In this document: piece by piece, positions 27,959 to 37,490 of the stretch | Layout of the letters: every line of letters begins with the position of its first letter | Position numbering within the stretch: the stretch's first letter is position 1 | Made by a program: the position numbers and the translations under genes | Notes under the pieces: generated by a model | Told to the model about the DNA's origin: nothing | Databases searched by the model: none | Seen by the model: the letters and a program-made list of their open reading frames with translations, nothing else | NCBI RefSeq assembly: GCF_902806995.1 | Contig: NZ_LR777654.1 | Location: forward strand, 992,001-1,056,000 | Source of the DNA: Chlamydiifrater volucris | GTDB lineage: Bacteria > Chlamydiota > Chlamydiia > Chlamydiales > Chlamydiaceae | Length of the DNA stretch: 64,000 bases | Direction of reading: 5' to 3'

Positions 27959-28966
27959 TTAGTCGTTAGGTGGGAATAAATCGCATACTAATACCAACAT
28001 AGCATTATCGCTAACGCTGGGATAAGCTTTTTCTATCTCCCTGAGTAAAAACTTAGAATGTCCAGCATATTGCCCAACTAAGCGATAGTTTGCATGAGGG
28101 TTGGCCTTTACTAATTTTCCTCTTTCAGTTTCTAGCATTTTTTGACCCTCCTTCAGCAAAGTCACCAACCCCTTGCTGTATTCCTTTAACCCCTTACTTT
28201 TTAATTTCTCCATATCTTCCCCTATTTGAGCAAGTAGCGAATCATGAATCTCATTTAACTCATTCATAAGATTTGCTGGGCCCTCAAGAGAATTTTCTGC
28301 CTGAAGCAGAAACAAGAAAAATATATTCGCTTTATTCCAATTCCCTGTTTCGTTACCTTCATAAACGGCATCCGACAAAAGGTTTCTTACATTACTTTTG
28401 ATGTTTTTTAAACGTTTACCTTGACGGGTTATCCCCCGGGCCTTTTTAGCCAGGGCTTTCCTTTTTTCGCCTATGGTTTCAAGTAACAGTCTCTTTCCCA
28501 TAAGCCTATATTCCAAAGGAGTTTCCTTTTCTACTGTCTCCCAAAGTTCTCTCAATTTTTTGCTGTTAACTTTAATATTCTCGGCTTCCTTGGAGATATT
28601 TTTCAGCCCCTTGACCAATACATCAGTCTTTAATCCTTCCTGAGAAGAAATGCTTTCTGAAGAACTTGAACGACTAGAAGAAGATCCGCTAAACCAGTTC
28701 ACCACTCTATGCATTAAATTTCTAAGAGGACTTGAAGATTTTCGCGAACTACTACTAGAATGACTTCCAAAACTTCTATTGCTATTCGATCGACTAATAT
28801 TGCTAGCGACACTGGAAGTTTTACTTTCCGTAGAACCAGAGGAAAATTCGTCATCCGCATCATAAGATACTTTACGTCCTCCTATACTTCCTTGAGCACC
28901 TCCTTCCGCACCAAGATCTCTTTCCCATGGATTATTATTTTGATTACCGGTTGGATTTATGCTCAT
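27959..28966 (-). CDS. Candidate type III effector, paralogue of the tyrosine-motif protein
   Basis: A 335-residue protein: polar N-terminus (MSINPTGNQNNNPWERD), Ser/Arg-rich region (residues 45-110) with a basic amphipathic stretch (LRNLMHRVVNWFSG), then a helical domain of about 215 residues homologous to the C-terminal domain of the gene downstream. Shared positions include LEYRLMG against VEYKMLG, YEGNETGNWNKANIFFLFLL against VEGNDGGWWDTANIMMMFLL, and the terminal FPP motif. It lacks the tyrosine cluster. Shine-Dalgarno AAGG before ATG, own terminator. Position next to pgk is that of TmeA (CT694); the membrane-binding helix of TmeA may correspond to the amphipathic stretch (inference). 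Confidence 0.65.
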   Translation of the reverse strand: MSINPTGNQNNNPWERDLGAEGGAQGSIGGRKVSYDADDEFSSGSTESKTSSVASNISRSNSNRSFGSHSSSSSRKSSSPLRNLMHRVVNWFSGSSSSRSSSSESISSQEGLKTDVLVKGLKNISKEAENIKVNSKKLRELWETVEKETPLEYRLMGKRLLLETIGEKRKALAKKARGITRQGKRLKNIKSNVRNLLSDAVYEGNETGNWNKANIFFLFLLQAENSLEGPANLMNELNEIHDSLLAQIGEDMEKLKSKGLKEYSKGLVTLLKEGQKMLETERGKLVKANPHANYRLVGQYAGHSKFLLREIEKAYPSVSDNAMLVLVCDLFPPND

Positions 28967-29740
28967 ACTGACCTTGCTAGTTAAAAATTAATAAAAAGTG
29001 TTCTTGCCAGCACTAGGAGAAAAAGTTTTTCTCCATGAAGCTTTACAGCTTCTTTAATCCCTTCACAAGTCGCTTATATACAAAGAATTGTCTACTCCTT
29101 CTTTCAGCTAAGCTGTTCCTAAAAACTTTTTGAGGTAATTTGTCAAAATGCAACAAAGCTGTTCTAAACTACCCTCACTAAAGCTTGTCCTATGAAGCAA
29201 AACACTTGATTTTTCAAAAAACTCTTGCGTCTATGTCTCTCAAATCTGGCGCGTATGGCGCTCGAGCATTAAAAATCTCCTAAAGAAAAGGTCTTTTTCT
29301 GTTGTCTAAAGCCCCGCACAAAACCATTAATTGGTCCCCACTTTGGGATTGCAATTGCGCTTTTGAGACTTTCTCTAAAACAGTAACTGTGAGTAGGGAT
29401 AAGTCTTCTCGTAAAGATTATCACCAGGGCCTCCCAAAATCTGATCTCATCAGATGATATTGACCAACCCATGAGGAGAAGTAAAAACACGTTATTCTTT
29501 AAATATGAGACGCTTAAAGCTCTGTTGACAAAAGTATTCCTTGTTTTTTCAATCCCTACATTTTTCAAAGGCAATGGGGCGACTAAAATAGGCAATAGAA
29601 CCGGCACAGATTTGATCGACATAAAATAAAAAACGTTTTGTTTTTGTTTATTTTATAATAAAAACAAAACAAACCAAACGAATTTTATTTATAAAACAAG
29701 ACGACAACAAAGAAAATAATGATCTTTGCAAACAAAATAA
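28967..29740. other. 774-base AT-rich gap between effector gene and pgk
   Basis: The gap holds no convincing gene. A minus-strand frame at 29269-29622 (117 codons, MSIKSVPVLLPILVAPLPL) has no Shine-Dalgarno, changes character midway from hydrophobic to basic, and looks more like decayed or chance sequence than a gene. An imperfectly spaced inverted repeat GTTTTGTTTTT (29635-29645) / complement (29660-29670) could serve as a weak terminator for pgk. The rest may contain the effector gene promoter. Confidence 0.5.
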
Positions 29741-30958
29741 CTACAAAGAGGTATGCGAAAGAACTTCCAATCCGGGCAACATGCCGTGTTCAATAAATTC
29801 GAGGGAAGCTCCCCCACCTGTAGAAACAAGAGAAACTCTGTCAGAGACCCCAGCTAAATGGGCAACAGCACCCGCATCTCCCCCACCAATGACACTCACA
29901 ACATCTTGAAGAGAAGCCATATACCGCGCTATTTCCAACGACCCTTTGTCAAAAGGAGATACTTCGTAGACTCCAACGGGACCATTCCAAAAAATAGTTG
30001 CCGATTTAGAAAAAACATCCATAAATAACTGTAGAGTTTTAGGGCCTATATCTAATCCCTCAAGATGAGAAGGAATTCCTTCGTCAATGATCATAGTTTC
30101 TACAGCAGCTTCAGCACTAGCTTCCTTAGCAACAACAGCATCAATAGGCAAAAAAACTTTCACTCCCTTATCTTGTGCTTTGCGAAGGATCATCTCAGCC
30201 ATAGGAGTACCAGATTCCTCACACAAGGATCCTCCAATGTTTTTTCCCAAAGCTTTCAAAAAAGTATATCCCATACCACCAGCCAGTAAAAGATTATCTA
30301 CCTTATCTAGAAGCGATTCTATAACACCTATTTTTGAAGACACTTTGGCTCCCCCGAGGAGGGCAGAGAAAGGTTTCTTTGGATTTTGAATCAAATTTTG
30401 TCCCAAAAACTCCAACTCCTTTTCTACCAAAAATCCTGCAGCAGACCTATTTGGGAAAAACTGAGGAACTACGTACACTGAGGCATGCTTTCTATGCGAT
30501 GTTCCAAATGCATCATTAACGTAAAAGTCTCCGTAGGAAGCTATGTTGGCGGCAAATTCTGGGTGTTTTTCCGGATGTTTTTCCCCATCATGGAAGCGGA
30601 GATTTTCCAATAGCAGCACCCTTTCCGAAGGTAATTCTGCAACAGCTGCAGCAACCTCATCTCCCACACAATCAGACGCTAAAGGCACAGGGAACCCTAA
30701 AAAATCAGATAGTCTTTTGGCTACAGGACGAAGACTATAAGCAGTTTCAAAACCATTTCCTTTAGGTCTACCCAAATGGCTCATAATAATTACTGCAGCT
30801 TTCTTTTGTAACAAGTAACGAATAGTAGGGAGGGCTGCCTTAATACGCGTATCATCTAAAATCTTGCCATCTCTTAGAGGAACATTGAAATCCACCCTGA
30901 CAATAACTCGTTTACCTTCTGGAGATAAATCTCTTACAGATAAAAAGCTTTCTTTCAT
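29741..30958 (-). CDS. pgk: Phosphoglycerate kinase
   Basis: Full-length two-domain kinase of 405 residues: RVIVRVDFNVPL at the N-terminus, SHLGRPKG, LLENLRFHDGEKHPE, the hinge and GGAKVSSKIGVIE, FWNGPVGVYE and the C-terminal nucleotide loop GGGDAGAVAHLAG. It makes ATP in glycolysis. In Chlamydia pgk also sits between the TmeA locus and the phosphate permease. Typical in every respect. Confidence 0.98.
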   Translation of the reverse strand: MKESFLSVRDLSPEGKRVIVRVDFNVPLRDGKILDDTRIKAALPTIRYLLQKKAAVIIMSHLGRPKGNGFETAYSLRPVAKRLSDFLGFPVPLASDCVGDEVAAAVAELPSERVLLLENLRFHDGEKHPEKHPEFAANIASYGDFYVNDAFGTSHRKHASVYVVPQFFPNRSAAGFLVEKELEFLGQNLIQNPKKPFSALLGGAKVSSKIGVIESLLDKVDNLLLAGGMGYTFLKALGKNIGGSLCEESGTPMAEMILRKAQDKGVKVFLPIDAVVAKEASAEAAVETMIIDEGIPSHLEGLDIGPKTLQLFMDVFSKSATIFWNGPVGVYEVSPFDKGSLEIARYMASLQDVVSVIGGGDAGAVAHLAGVSDRVSLVSTGGGASLEFIEHGMLPGLEVLSHTSL

Positions 30959-31042
30959 ACTACTATCCTTGAATTGCCATTAGTGTAAGACATCGCTACA
31001 AATTAGCATGGATGATGCCTTTGAAACTCTTTGAGTTCCCTT

Positions 31043-32323
31043 CTAACCAAAAACCGCTCTTAAAGCAAAGAAAAAGACTACAGAAAAGAAGGCTCCTGCA
31101 GGAACGGTGATAAACCATGACATTATGATATCTTTAATAATATTCAAATTTATAGCACGTATACCTCTAGCAATGCCTATTCCTAGAACAGCACCAACGA
31201 CTACATGCGTAGTGGAAACAGGAAGTCCTAAAGCAGAAGCTAAAGCTATGGTAAGCGAAGAACCAAAACCGGCAGAAAACGCCCTAGAAGGCGTTAACTC
31301 AGTAATCTTACAACCCACTGTTTCTATCACCCGCCAGCCCCAGGTAGCCAATCCAATAATGAGGACAACGCCTCCCACTCCCATCAACATTGAGACCATT
31401 ACTGGTGAGTACCTATGAGGGTACAATACCTTAATTACAGCAAGCAAAGGAGCAATCGCATTAGCAACATCGTTAGACCCATGGGCAAAAGCCATGAAGG
31501 CTGCGATAACAATTTGTAAATAAGCAAAAATCCTTTCCACCAACAAGTACTTTATTCCGTAATCTCCACCTCGAATCTTTAGTCTTTCCGTCAATGATCC
31601 CTCCACCGGAGATGAAGATATAGTCTGACTTTTTCTCATTCGCAGTAAGAAAAAACAAAAAGCAAAGGCTAACATTCCTGTACCCAGGACAACAGCTCCC
31701 CGCTCGTAAAAGGATAGCTTCGAAGCATAACTACTTCCTCCCAGAACGATAGCTGTCATAGTAGAAAGGATTACTAGAGCCATCAAAGGCGCAACTCTAA
31801 CAACTGCCCGAACGGGATCAGATTTATAAAAGACTGTCTTGCGAATGATAGTAAAGACCAGGTGCGCAATACTTCCGCCCAAGATAGGGGAAACCAGCCA
31901 CCCAGATACTATAGACCCTACAGCTCCCCAGCGAATAAACAACCCCTTCCCTACGGACAAACCAGAACCTATAACAGCTCCAATAATGGAATGAGTCGTG
32001 GACACAGGCCAACCGAAGAAGGATGCTAGCTGAAGCCAGACACCTGTAGCCAATAGCGTAGAGGTCATGGCAAAAACGTACTCCAAGGAGCTTCCCGTAT
32101 ATTTGGAAAGATCTATTATCTGCCCCTCGATAGTTCCCGCTACACGGTTACCTAGAAATATAGCGCCCAAGAGCTCAAAGATCGCGGCTACAACAACCGC
32201 TTGTCTTAAAGTCAATACCCCAGAACCAACACTAGTCCCTACAGCATTCGCTACATCGTTGGCCCCAATGTTCCATGATGCATAACAACTGCAGAGAACA
32301 ATAAAACATAGAAGATAAAACAT
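31043..32323 (-). CDS. pit: PiT family inorganic phosphate transporter
   Basis: A 426-residue membrane protein with the two inverted PiT signature repeats: GANDVANAVGTSVGSGVLT near residue 21 and GSNDVANAIAPLLAV near 282, each followed by LGLPVSTTH-type / FGWPVSTTHSI motifs. About ten membrane spans with a central hydrophilic loop (residues 230-255). It is 10 bases downstream of the DUF47 gene, its usual partner. Substrate is phosphate by family. Confidence 0.94.
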   Translation of the reverse strand: MFYLLCFIVLCSCYASWNIGANDVANAVGTSVGSGVLTLRQAVVVAAIFELLGAIFLGNRVAGTIEGQIIDLSKYTGSSLEYVFAMTSTLLATGVWLQLASFFGWPVSTTHSIIGAVIGSGLSVGKGLFIRWGAVGSIVSGWLVSPILGGSIAHLVFTIIRKTVFYKSDPVRAVVRVAPLMALVILSTMTAIVLGGSSYASKLSFYERGAVVLGTGMLAFAFCFFLLRMRKSQTISSSPVEGSLTERLKIRGGDYGIKYLLVERIFAYLQIVIAAFMAFAHGSNDVANAIAPLLAVIKVLYPHRYSPVMVSMLMGVGGVVLIIGLATWGWRVIETVGCKITELTPSRAFSAGFGSSLTIALASALGLPVSTTHVVVGAVLGIGIARGIRAINLNIIKDIIMSWFITVPAGAFFSVVFFFALRAVFG

Positions 32324-32333
32324 AGAAAACGAC

Positions 32334-33008
32334 TTACTTGTCTTCCAAAGTCATATTGATTCTATTCGCTAACTTCTCTGAAGCATCAGAAACCCCTGCT
32401 GTACGCTTAATAACCCTGAGCCAAAGGTACAAATACTTCTCCGTCATCACTAAATCATCGTGGAATAAAACTTTCATCAATTTTCTTTGTAAAACATCTG
32501 CTTGGTGCTCAGCCTTGGCAACATCTTTGACATACTCTCTAGCTTTATCAGCTTTGCGACCTCCAAAAGAGCTTTCTAACAATTGGTTAAACTCTTGAAT
32601 AAGAGTTGCTGCTATGCCAAAGGCTTCCAAATTCTTATCCAGGAAGTCAAAAAAAATAGCCTCAAATTCTTCAAGAAAAGTCAATTGCTTGACTGTCAAC
32701 AAAATTCCCACATCCTCGGCAGCATCGGCAATACTATCTTGCACAGAGATAATTTCCAATAAATCCACTCGAGAAACGGGAGTAAATATGCCCATAGGCA
32801 AATGATTTCGCATATCATTCTTGATACAATCTGCTTGGTACTCTTTTTCAGAAATGTCCTGAGCGATTTCCTCTACTTCTGAATACCGTCTGTCCCGTAC
32901 AGCGGAAAAAATCTCCGGCAACAAAGAAACACACTCCACAACAACCTCTAGGTGCGCTTGGAGAGGCTCAAAAGGAGATTGACCAAAGAGTCTAGCTAGA
33001 GTTTGCAT
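32334..33008 (-). CDS. DUF47 (PhoU-like) partner of the phosphate transporter
   Basis: About 224 residues, entirely helical, with the PhoU-like pattern of two three-helix bundles: EIAQDISEKEYQADCIKNDMRNHL and DVAKAEHQADVLQRKLMKVLFHD carry the E-x-x-A-D motifs that bind metal clusters. Family members pair with PiT transporters and control them. The frame can start at 33029 (MAKKVILMQ), but ATG at 33008 (MQTLARLFGQ) has an AAGG signal and the conserved start. Confidence 0.88.
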   Translation of the reverse strand: MQTLARLFGQSPFEPLQAHLEVVVECVSLLPEIFSAVRDRRYSEVEEIAQDISEKEYQADCIKNDMRNHLPMGIFTPVSRVDLLEIISVQDSIADAAEDVGILLTVKQLTFLEEFEAIFFDFLDKNLEAFGIAATLIQEFNQLLESSFGGRKADKAREYVKDVAKAEHQADVLQRKLMKVLFHDDLVMTEKYLYLWLRVIKRTAGVSDASEKLANRINMTLEDK

Positions 33009-33062
33009 AAGAATAACCTTTTTCGCCATAATAGCTATATTTTACGATCTTGTAAATGACTT

Positions 33063-34037
33063 ATGCCCCGTTCTCCAATTCTGCAAGTTGCTGACCTTGA
33101 TATCTCCCTTGTGAAACACAAAAAAATTTATCCCGTGGTGGAGTCCGTCTCTTTTGATCTGTATAAGCAAAAAACTTTGGCTATTATAGGCGAATCAGGG
33201 TCAGGAAAATCGTTAACAGCTCAGGCACTCCTCAGCCTTTTACCCAAAACCCAGTTTCTCATAAAAGGTTTAGCTCTTTATAAACAACAAAATTTGCTCA
33301 CACTGCCTTCAAAAGTGACAAGAACAATTCGTGGAAATAGGATTGCTATGATTTTTCAGAATCCTATGGCCTCTTTAAATCCTGTGTACACCATAGAACA
33401 TCAGCTAACTGAAGTCGTATACACCCACCTTGGCATACCCTCGCATTCTATTCGTGAGCTTCTATTGCATGCCCTTCAGGAGACACGTATTCAAAACCCC
33501 GATCAGTGTCTCAAATCTTACCCTCACCAACTTTCTGGAGGTATGCTGCAAAGGATATGTATAGCCATGGCTCTTCTGTGCCGTCCAGACATCCTGATAG
33601 CAGATGAGCCTACGACAGCGTTGGATGTCTCTGTCCAACACCAAATCCTTTCCTTGCTCAGAGATTTACAGGATAAAACAGGCATGGCAATTCTCATAAT
33701 TACTCACAATATGGGCGTCGTAGCAGAAATTGCCGACGATGTAATAGTCCTGTATGCTGGTAGAACTATTGAAAAAGGTTCTGTCCAACAAATTTTCGAT
33801 AACCCCTCTCACCCCTATACGCAAGCACTCTTTGCTTCAAGACCTAATTTAGTAGGACAAGTGAACACTTACCTAACAACTATGAAAGGATCCCCACCCC
33901 ACCCTACACAATATCCGTCGGGGTGTCGTTATCACCCACGCTGCCCCAAAGTTATGGAAAAATGCAAGCAATGCCCCCCATCAAATATTGCTATTGGTGA
34001 CAAACATGAGGTGAAATGTTGGCTGTATGATTACTAA
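33063..34037 (+). CDS. dppD: Oligopeptide/dipeptide ABC transporter ATPase (DppD/OppD)
   Basis: A 324-residue ABC ATPase with Walker A GESGSGKS, Q-loop FQNPMASLNPV, signature LSGGMLQRICIAMAL, Walker B LIADEPTTALD, H-loop ITHN and a C-terminal oligopeptide-type extension with Cys residues (GCRYHPRCPKVMEKC). It energises peptide import with the neighbouring DppF; the permease and binding protein are elsewhere. It is divergent from the DUF47 gene and overlaps dppF by 11 bases. Confidence 0.92.
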   Translation: MPRSPILQVADLDISLVKHKKIYPVVESVSFDLYKQKTLAIIGESGSGKSLTAQALLSLLPKTQFLIKGLALYKQQNLLTLPSKVTRTIRGNRIAMIFQNPMASLNPVYTIEHQLTEVVYTHLGIPSHSIRELLLHALQETRIQNPDQCLKSYPHQLSGGMLQRICIAMALLCRPDILIADEPTTALDVSVQHQILSLLRDLQDKTGMAILIITHNMGVVAEIADDVIVLYAGRTIEKGSVQQIFDNPSHPYTQALFASRPNLVGQVNTYLTTMKGSPPHPTQYPSGCRYHPRCPKVMEKCKQCPPSNIAIGDKHEVKCWLYDY

Positions 34038-34998
34038 ACCATTGTTACTCAACGTTGCAGATCTGAAGAAATATCACTACAAAAGCTCAGGATTGTTTGC
34101 AAGCAAACAAATCATAAAATCCGTAGACGGCATCTCCTTCACCATGAAACATGGGCGAATCTTAGGAATTATAGGCGAATCAGGGTCAGGAAAAACTTCT
34201 CTAGCGTTAATGCTTGCCGGCTTATCCATACCTACCTCAGGCTCTGTGTTCTTCGATGGTATCAATGTACATAAGCCTCAAAAAACAGAAATCCCTATTC
34301 TAAGAAAAGAAATCCGAATGGTATTTCAAGATCCCTTTTCTTCTCTCAATCCAAGAAAAAACATCCTCAGCAATTTGGGAGAAATTCTTTTGCGCCAACG
34401 AATAGCTAAAAATAAAGACGAACAAATCCAACTTGTAACAAGCGCTCTTAACAAAGTTGGCTTACCGGACTCCGTCCTATACATGTATCCTCACCAACTT
34501 TCCGGTGGGCAACAACAACGATTATCTATAGGGAGAGCTATCATAGGGAAACCTAAATTAATTATCTGTGACGAAATTGTTTCCGCATTGGACCTCTCCA
34601 CACAAGCACAAATCCTGAATATGCTCAAAGACTTGTATATTTCATTAGGGATTAATTACCTGTTCATCTCCCATGATTTGGCTGTGGTTAGACATTTTTG
34701 TTCGGACATCATCATCATGTATCGAGGGAAAATTATGGAAACCGGAAGTACAGAAAGCGTCTTTCAAAGTCCCAAGCATCCGTACACCAAGTTACTATTG
34801 AACTCTCAACCAGCAGCAACCCCTAATCAAGCAAGAAGCCGGGCTCCCAATCCTTTCGAGTTAACTACCCCCAGTGACACTCCCAGCCCAGAAGGATGTC
34901 CCTTTTACTCGCGTTGCCCCTTCAGAAAAAAGCTATGCAAAACAGGACCTATACCAAGAAAAACCGACCTCTTACAGACATACGATTGTATTTGCTAA
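34027..34998 (+). CDS. dppF: Oligopeptide/dipeptide ABC transporter ATPase (DppF/OppF)
   Basis: A 323-residue ABC ATPase paired with dppD. Walker A GESGSGKT, FQDPFSSLNPR Q-loop typical of OppF, LSGGQQQRLSIGRAI signature, Walker B ICDEIVSALD, and a C-terminal Cys-bearing extension (GCPFYSRCPFRKKLC). The Walker B context CDEIVSALD rather than CDEPVSALD substitutes Ile for the usual Pro, seen in some OppF proteins. Convergent with parB. Confidence 0.92.
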   Translation: MITKPLLLNVADLKKYHYKSSGLFASKQIIKSVDGISFTMKHGRILGIIGESGSGKTSLALMLAGLSIPTSGSVFFDGINVHKPQKTEIPILRKEIRMVFQDPFSSLNPRKNILSNLGEILLRQRIAKNKDEQIQLVTSALNKVGLPDSVLYMYPHQLSGGQQQRLSIGRAIIGKPKLIICDEIVSALDLSTQAQILNMLKDLYISLGINYLFISHDLAVVRHFCSDIIIMYRGKIMETGSTESVFQSPKHPYTKLLLNSQPAATPNQARSRAPNPFELTTPSDTPSPEGCPFYSRCPFRKKLCKTGPIPRKTDLLQTYDCIC

Positions 34999-35025
34999 CC
35001 CGTCTCTCAAACACCACACAGCATG

Positions 35026-35871
35026 TCACGAAGATACCTTCGATAGGAGCGTCTCCAGCTCTGTGAATTGCTTCTCATTTTCAAAGTGAATAGAGATAAC
35101 CCCCCTACCCCCCTTAGATCGAACAGTAACTTTAGAAGAAAACACCGACGAAAGCTTCTCGGTCGCTGAAGTTATCTGCTCTTCAGGAATATTACGTAAA
35201 ACAATATCCTCTCCAACAAAAGCAGAAACTCTCGCAGATTCTCCACTCTTGAGCATCTTCTTAGCCAGTATTTCAGCTTCCCTAACTGCCAATCCTTCTT
35301 TCACAATTGCCTGAACCAGCTCTTTCCTAAGGGGAAGATCTTCCAACATCAGGACAACCTTAGCATGCCCTAATGATAGACTGCCTTCGCGAATGTACTG
35401 CTTTATACAGTCTCCCAAGGTAAGTAGCCGTAAGTAATTAGCAACTGTAGAACGTTTCTTCCCCACCTTTTTGGCCACCTGATCTTGAGTCAAACCAAAA
35501 ACATCTATCAGCTTTTTAAAAGCCTCTGCCATTTCCATCGGGTTAAGATTAACCCTCTGAAGATTTTCAATCAAAGTAGCTTCTGCAGCAACCTGGTCCT
35601 TAGATGCCCGCACCAATACGGGAATAGTCGTAAATCCAGCCAATGCAGAAGCTCTCCAACGACGCTCCCCAGCAATAAGTTCGTAATATAAAACCTTACC
35701 CCCACTCTTTATCTCCCTAACAACCGGGGGTTGAATAAGACCAACGGAGCGAAGAGACTGAGCCAATTCTCCCAGCTCTTCCTCCGAAAAGTGCTTCCTT
35801 GGTTGAAATGGACTTACGCGAATAGATTCAATCGATACCTCTACTACTCTGTCTTCAAAATCTTTATCCAC
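35026..35871 (-). CDS. parB: Chromosome-partitioning protein ParB
   Basis: The 281-residue protein has the ParB/Spo0J order: VSIESIRVSPFQPRKHFSEEEL, box II IAGERRWRASALAGFTTIPV (CTP-binding), ENLQRVNLNPMEMAEAF, and a helix-turn-helix DQVAKKVGKKRSTVANYLRLL, then a short C-terminal dimerisation part. It loads at parS and organises the origin region. parA is not in the window; no obvious 16-base parS was seen by eye. Convergent with dppF. Confidence 0.95.
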   Translation of the reverse strand: MDKDFEDRVVEVSIESIRVSPFQPRKHFSEEELGELAQSLRSVGLIQPPVVREIKSGGKVLYYELIAGERRWRASALAGFTTIPVLVRASKDQVAAEATLIENLQRVNLNPMEMAEAFKKLIDVFGLTQDQVAKKVGKKRSTVANYLRLLTLGDCIKQYIREGSLSLGHAKVVLMLEDLPLRKELVQAIVKEGLAVREAEILAKKMLKSGESARVSAFVGEDIVLRNIPEEQITSATEKLSSVFSSKVTVRSKGGRGVISIHFENEKQFTELETLLSKVSS

Positions 35872-36028
35872 AGCGGCTAGACTCCTTATCCTCCATCAAG
35901 AGATTTCCATCATATAGGGAATATTTTTTTGTAGGCTATTGTTTACTCACAAATGTAAGCTTATCCCGAACGTTTACGAAAAAAATACTTCCTTATAGAC
36001 TGAAAGACTACAGAAAAGGTACCTCATT

Positions 36029-36685
36029 ATGCAAGAAAACAGAGCCTGTAAAACACGAAAAAATTTTTTCTCTCTTCAAGGAATCTTCCTTTGTCTTTGC
36101 GTTAGCGCTACGTTATTAACGAGCGTCCTATTGCAAAAAGAATATCGATACCGTAAAAAAATCATTAGCGACTACGATTGTTTTTTTTCTTCCTTTCTAC
36201 AGTGTTCTCGTATAAAGCTCCCTCAGATAGAGGCCCCTTTCCTTAAAGCAGAAAAGATTTTCTGCCAGCGATCGAGTCAATTAGCCTCCTACTCTCACTT
36301 TCTAGCTTCGACGTCCTTTCTTGCAGGAGATAGACAAAAAGGCTCTTTGTACAACAACGTAGCGTATAACAACGCTTCCATGCTGTTTAATGCACCCAAA
36401 ATTGCAGCCTTACAGAACAACATCATCCTTGCTCAAACTCAAGAAAACTTCTCCGAGGCCCTTCAACTAACTAAACAACTACTGCAGGACTTGTCCAAAG
36501 ATAAAAGCTCCTACCCGCACCTCTACTTCTGTTCCTTGCTGCGCGCCGCTTACCTAAGCAATAAAGCAGGAGTCGACGCCAGAAACTTCAAAAAAGAAAT
36601 AAAGAATCACCCTCTGTACAGTTCTTATTGTAGTTTCTTGGATCAAAAATATTGGAAGTTTGCCAATTACATGGAAAGTCTCTAG
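36029..36685 (+). CDS. Membrane-anchored protein of unknown function, TPR-like
   Basis: A 218-residue protein with basic start, one membrane helix (residues 18-38) and a soluble helical domain. The soluble part (FSEALQLTKQLLQDLSKD and neighbours) has TPR-like helix pairs. Five Cys residues. No enzyme motif. It lies divergently from parB and four bases before the deacetylase-like gene, so the two are probably an operon. I do not recognise a named family. Confidence 0.65.
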   Translation: MQENRACKTRKNFFSLQGIFLCLCVSATLLTSVLLQKEYRYRKKIISDYDCFFSSFLQCSRIKLPQIEAPFLKAEKIFCQRSSQLASYSHFLASTSFLAGDRQKGSLYNNVAYNNASMLFNAPKIAALQNNIILAQTQENFSEALQLTKQLLQDLSKDKSSYPHLYFCSLLRAAYLSNKAGVDARNFKKEIKNHPLYSSYCSFLDQKYWKFANYMESL

Positions 36686-36689
36686 GAAT

Positions 36690-37490
36690 ATGCACATTGT
36701 TCTAGCTTATCGAAGAGTGTCTTTCTCTTCCAATCCCAGATACCTGGAGGCTTTGAAACAGCAACTGCTGTTCTGCAAAGAGCATTTTTCTTCGCTTACG
36801 TCAACCTCTTCTTTTCAACGCAAACAACGATTCTTCTCTTGCTTGCCAAATGAGATCTCCGTAACTTTTGATCATGCCTCAGCAGACTTTTACTTTTCTA
36901 TATTCCCTTTCCTTCGCACACACGAAATCCCAGCCACAGTAGGTGTAGCTTGGAGATACATACCCCCTGATCATCTGGCAGAAAACTGCTCCCCATCAAC
37001 CCGGATCAATATTCCTGAATCTTTGTCATTTCAAGACGAAATATTCTCTTCTTTCGCCCCCTTTTGCTCTCCTTGCGAACTATCTCAGCTAGCCGCTGCG
37101 CCTAACATTTTTCTAGCTTCTCACGGAATCGGGGTCCGCAACTTGATTCACACACCCCCTTATCTTCACGGAGAGGTTATCCTCTCGAAAAGAAACTTAG
37201 AAAAACTATTACAAATTCCTGTCTCATCTTTTATATACCCTTTCGGGAGATATGACTCTCACGTAGATAAGTTGGTACGCCAACACTACAAAACATCTTT
37301 TATACTTGGCAATACTTGGAATACTTCTCCTAAAAAGCACTTAGTTTACAGGATGGAAATGCGCTCAGTGGAAGACATAGAAGCTTTTCTGTCCATTAGA
37401 ACTCGCGTATCTTGCATACGCAATTGGATCAAGGCCCTTTCCTCCAACCTCATAAGAAAAGTTTCAAAGCAATCCTCAAAAACTCTTTAG
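36690..37490 (+). CDS. Polysaccharide deacetylase-like (NodB fold) protein with altered metal site
   Basis: About 266 residues. The NodB framework is visible: SVTFDHASADFYFSIFPFL-type motif 1 followed by IPATVGV, motif 2 FLASHGIGVRNL, motif 3 FIYPFGRYD. Active members have TFDDG and H-(S/T)-x-x-H; here the second Asp is His and the second His position is Val, so the metal site is altered. It may be a pseudoenzyme or use another chemistry. The frame opens at TTG 36660; ATG at 36690 (MHIVLAYRRVSF) has GGA spaced five bases and fits. The upstream gene ends at 36685. Confidence 0.7.
   Translation: MHIVLAYRRVSFSSNPRYLEALKQQLLFCKEHFSSLTSTSSFQRKQRFFSCLPNEISVTFDHASADFYFSIFPFLRTHEIPATVGVAWRYIPPDHLAENCSPSTRINIPESLSFQDEIFSSFAPFCSPCELSQLAAAPNIFLASHGIGVRNLIHTPPYLHGEVILSKRNLEKLLQIPVSSFIYPFGRYDSHVDKLVRQHYKTSFILGNTWNTSPKKHLVYRMEMRSVEDIEAFLSIRTRVSCIRNWIKALSSNLIRKVSKQSSKTL

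Noticed and set aside
29269..29622. 117-codon minus-strand frame between the effector gene and pgk
   Set aside because: No Shine-Dalgarno, irregular composition, no recognisable domain; listed only in the intergenic entry.
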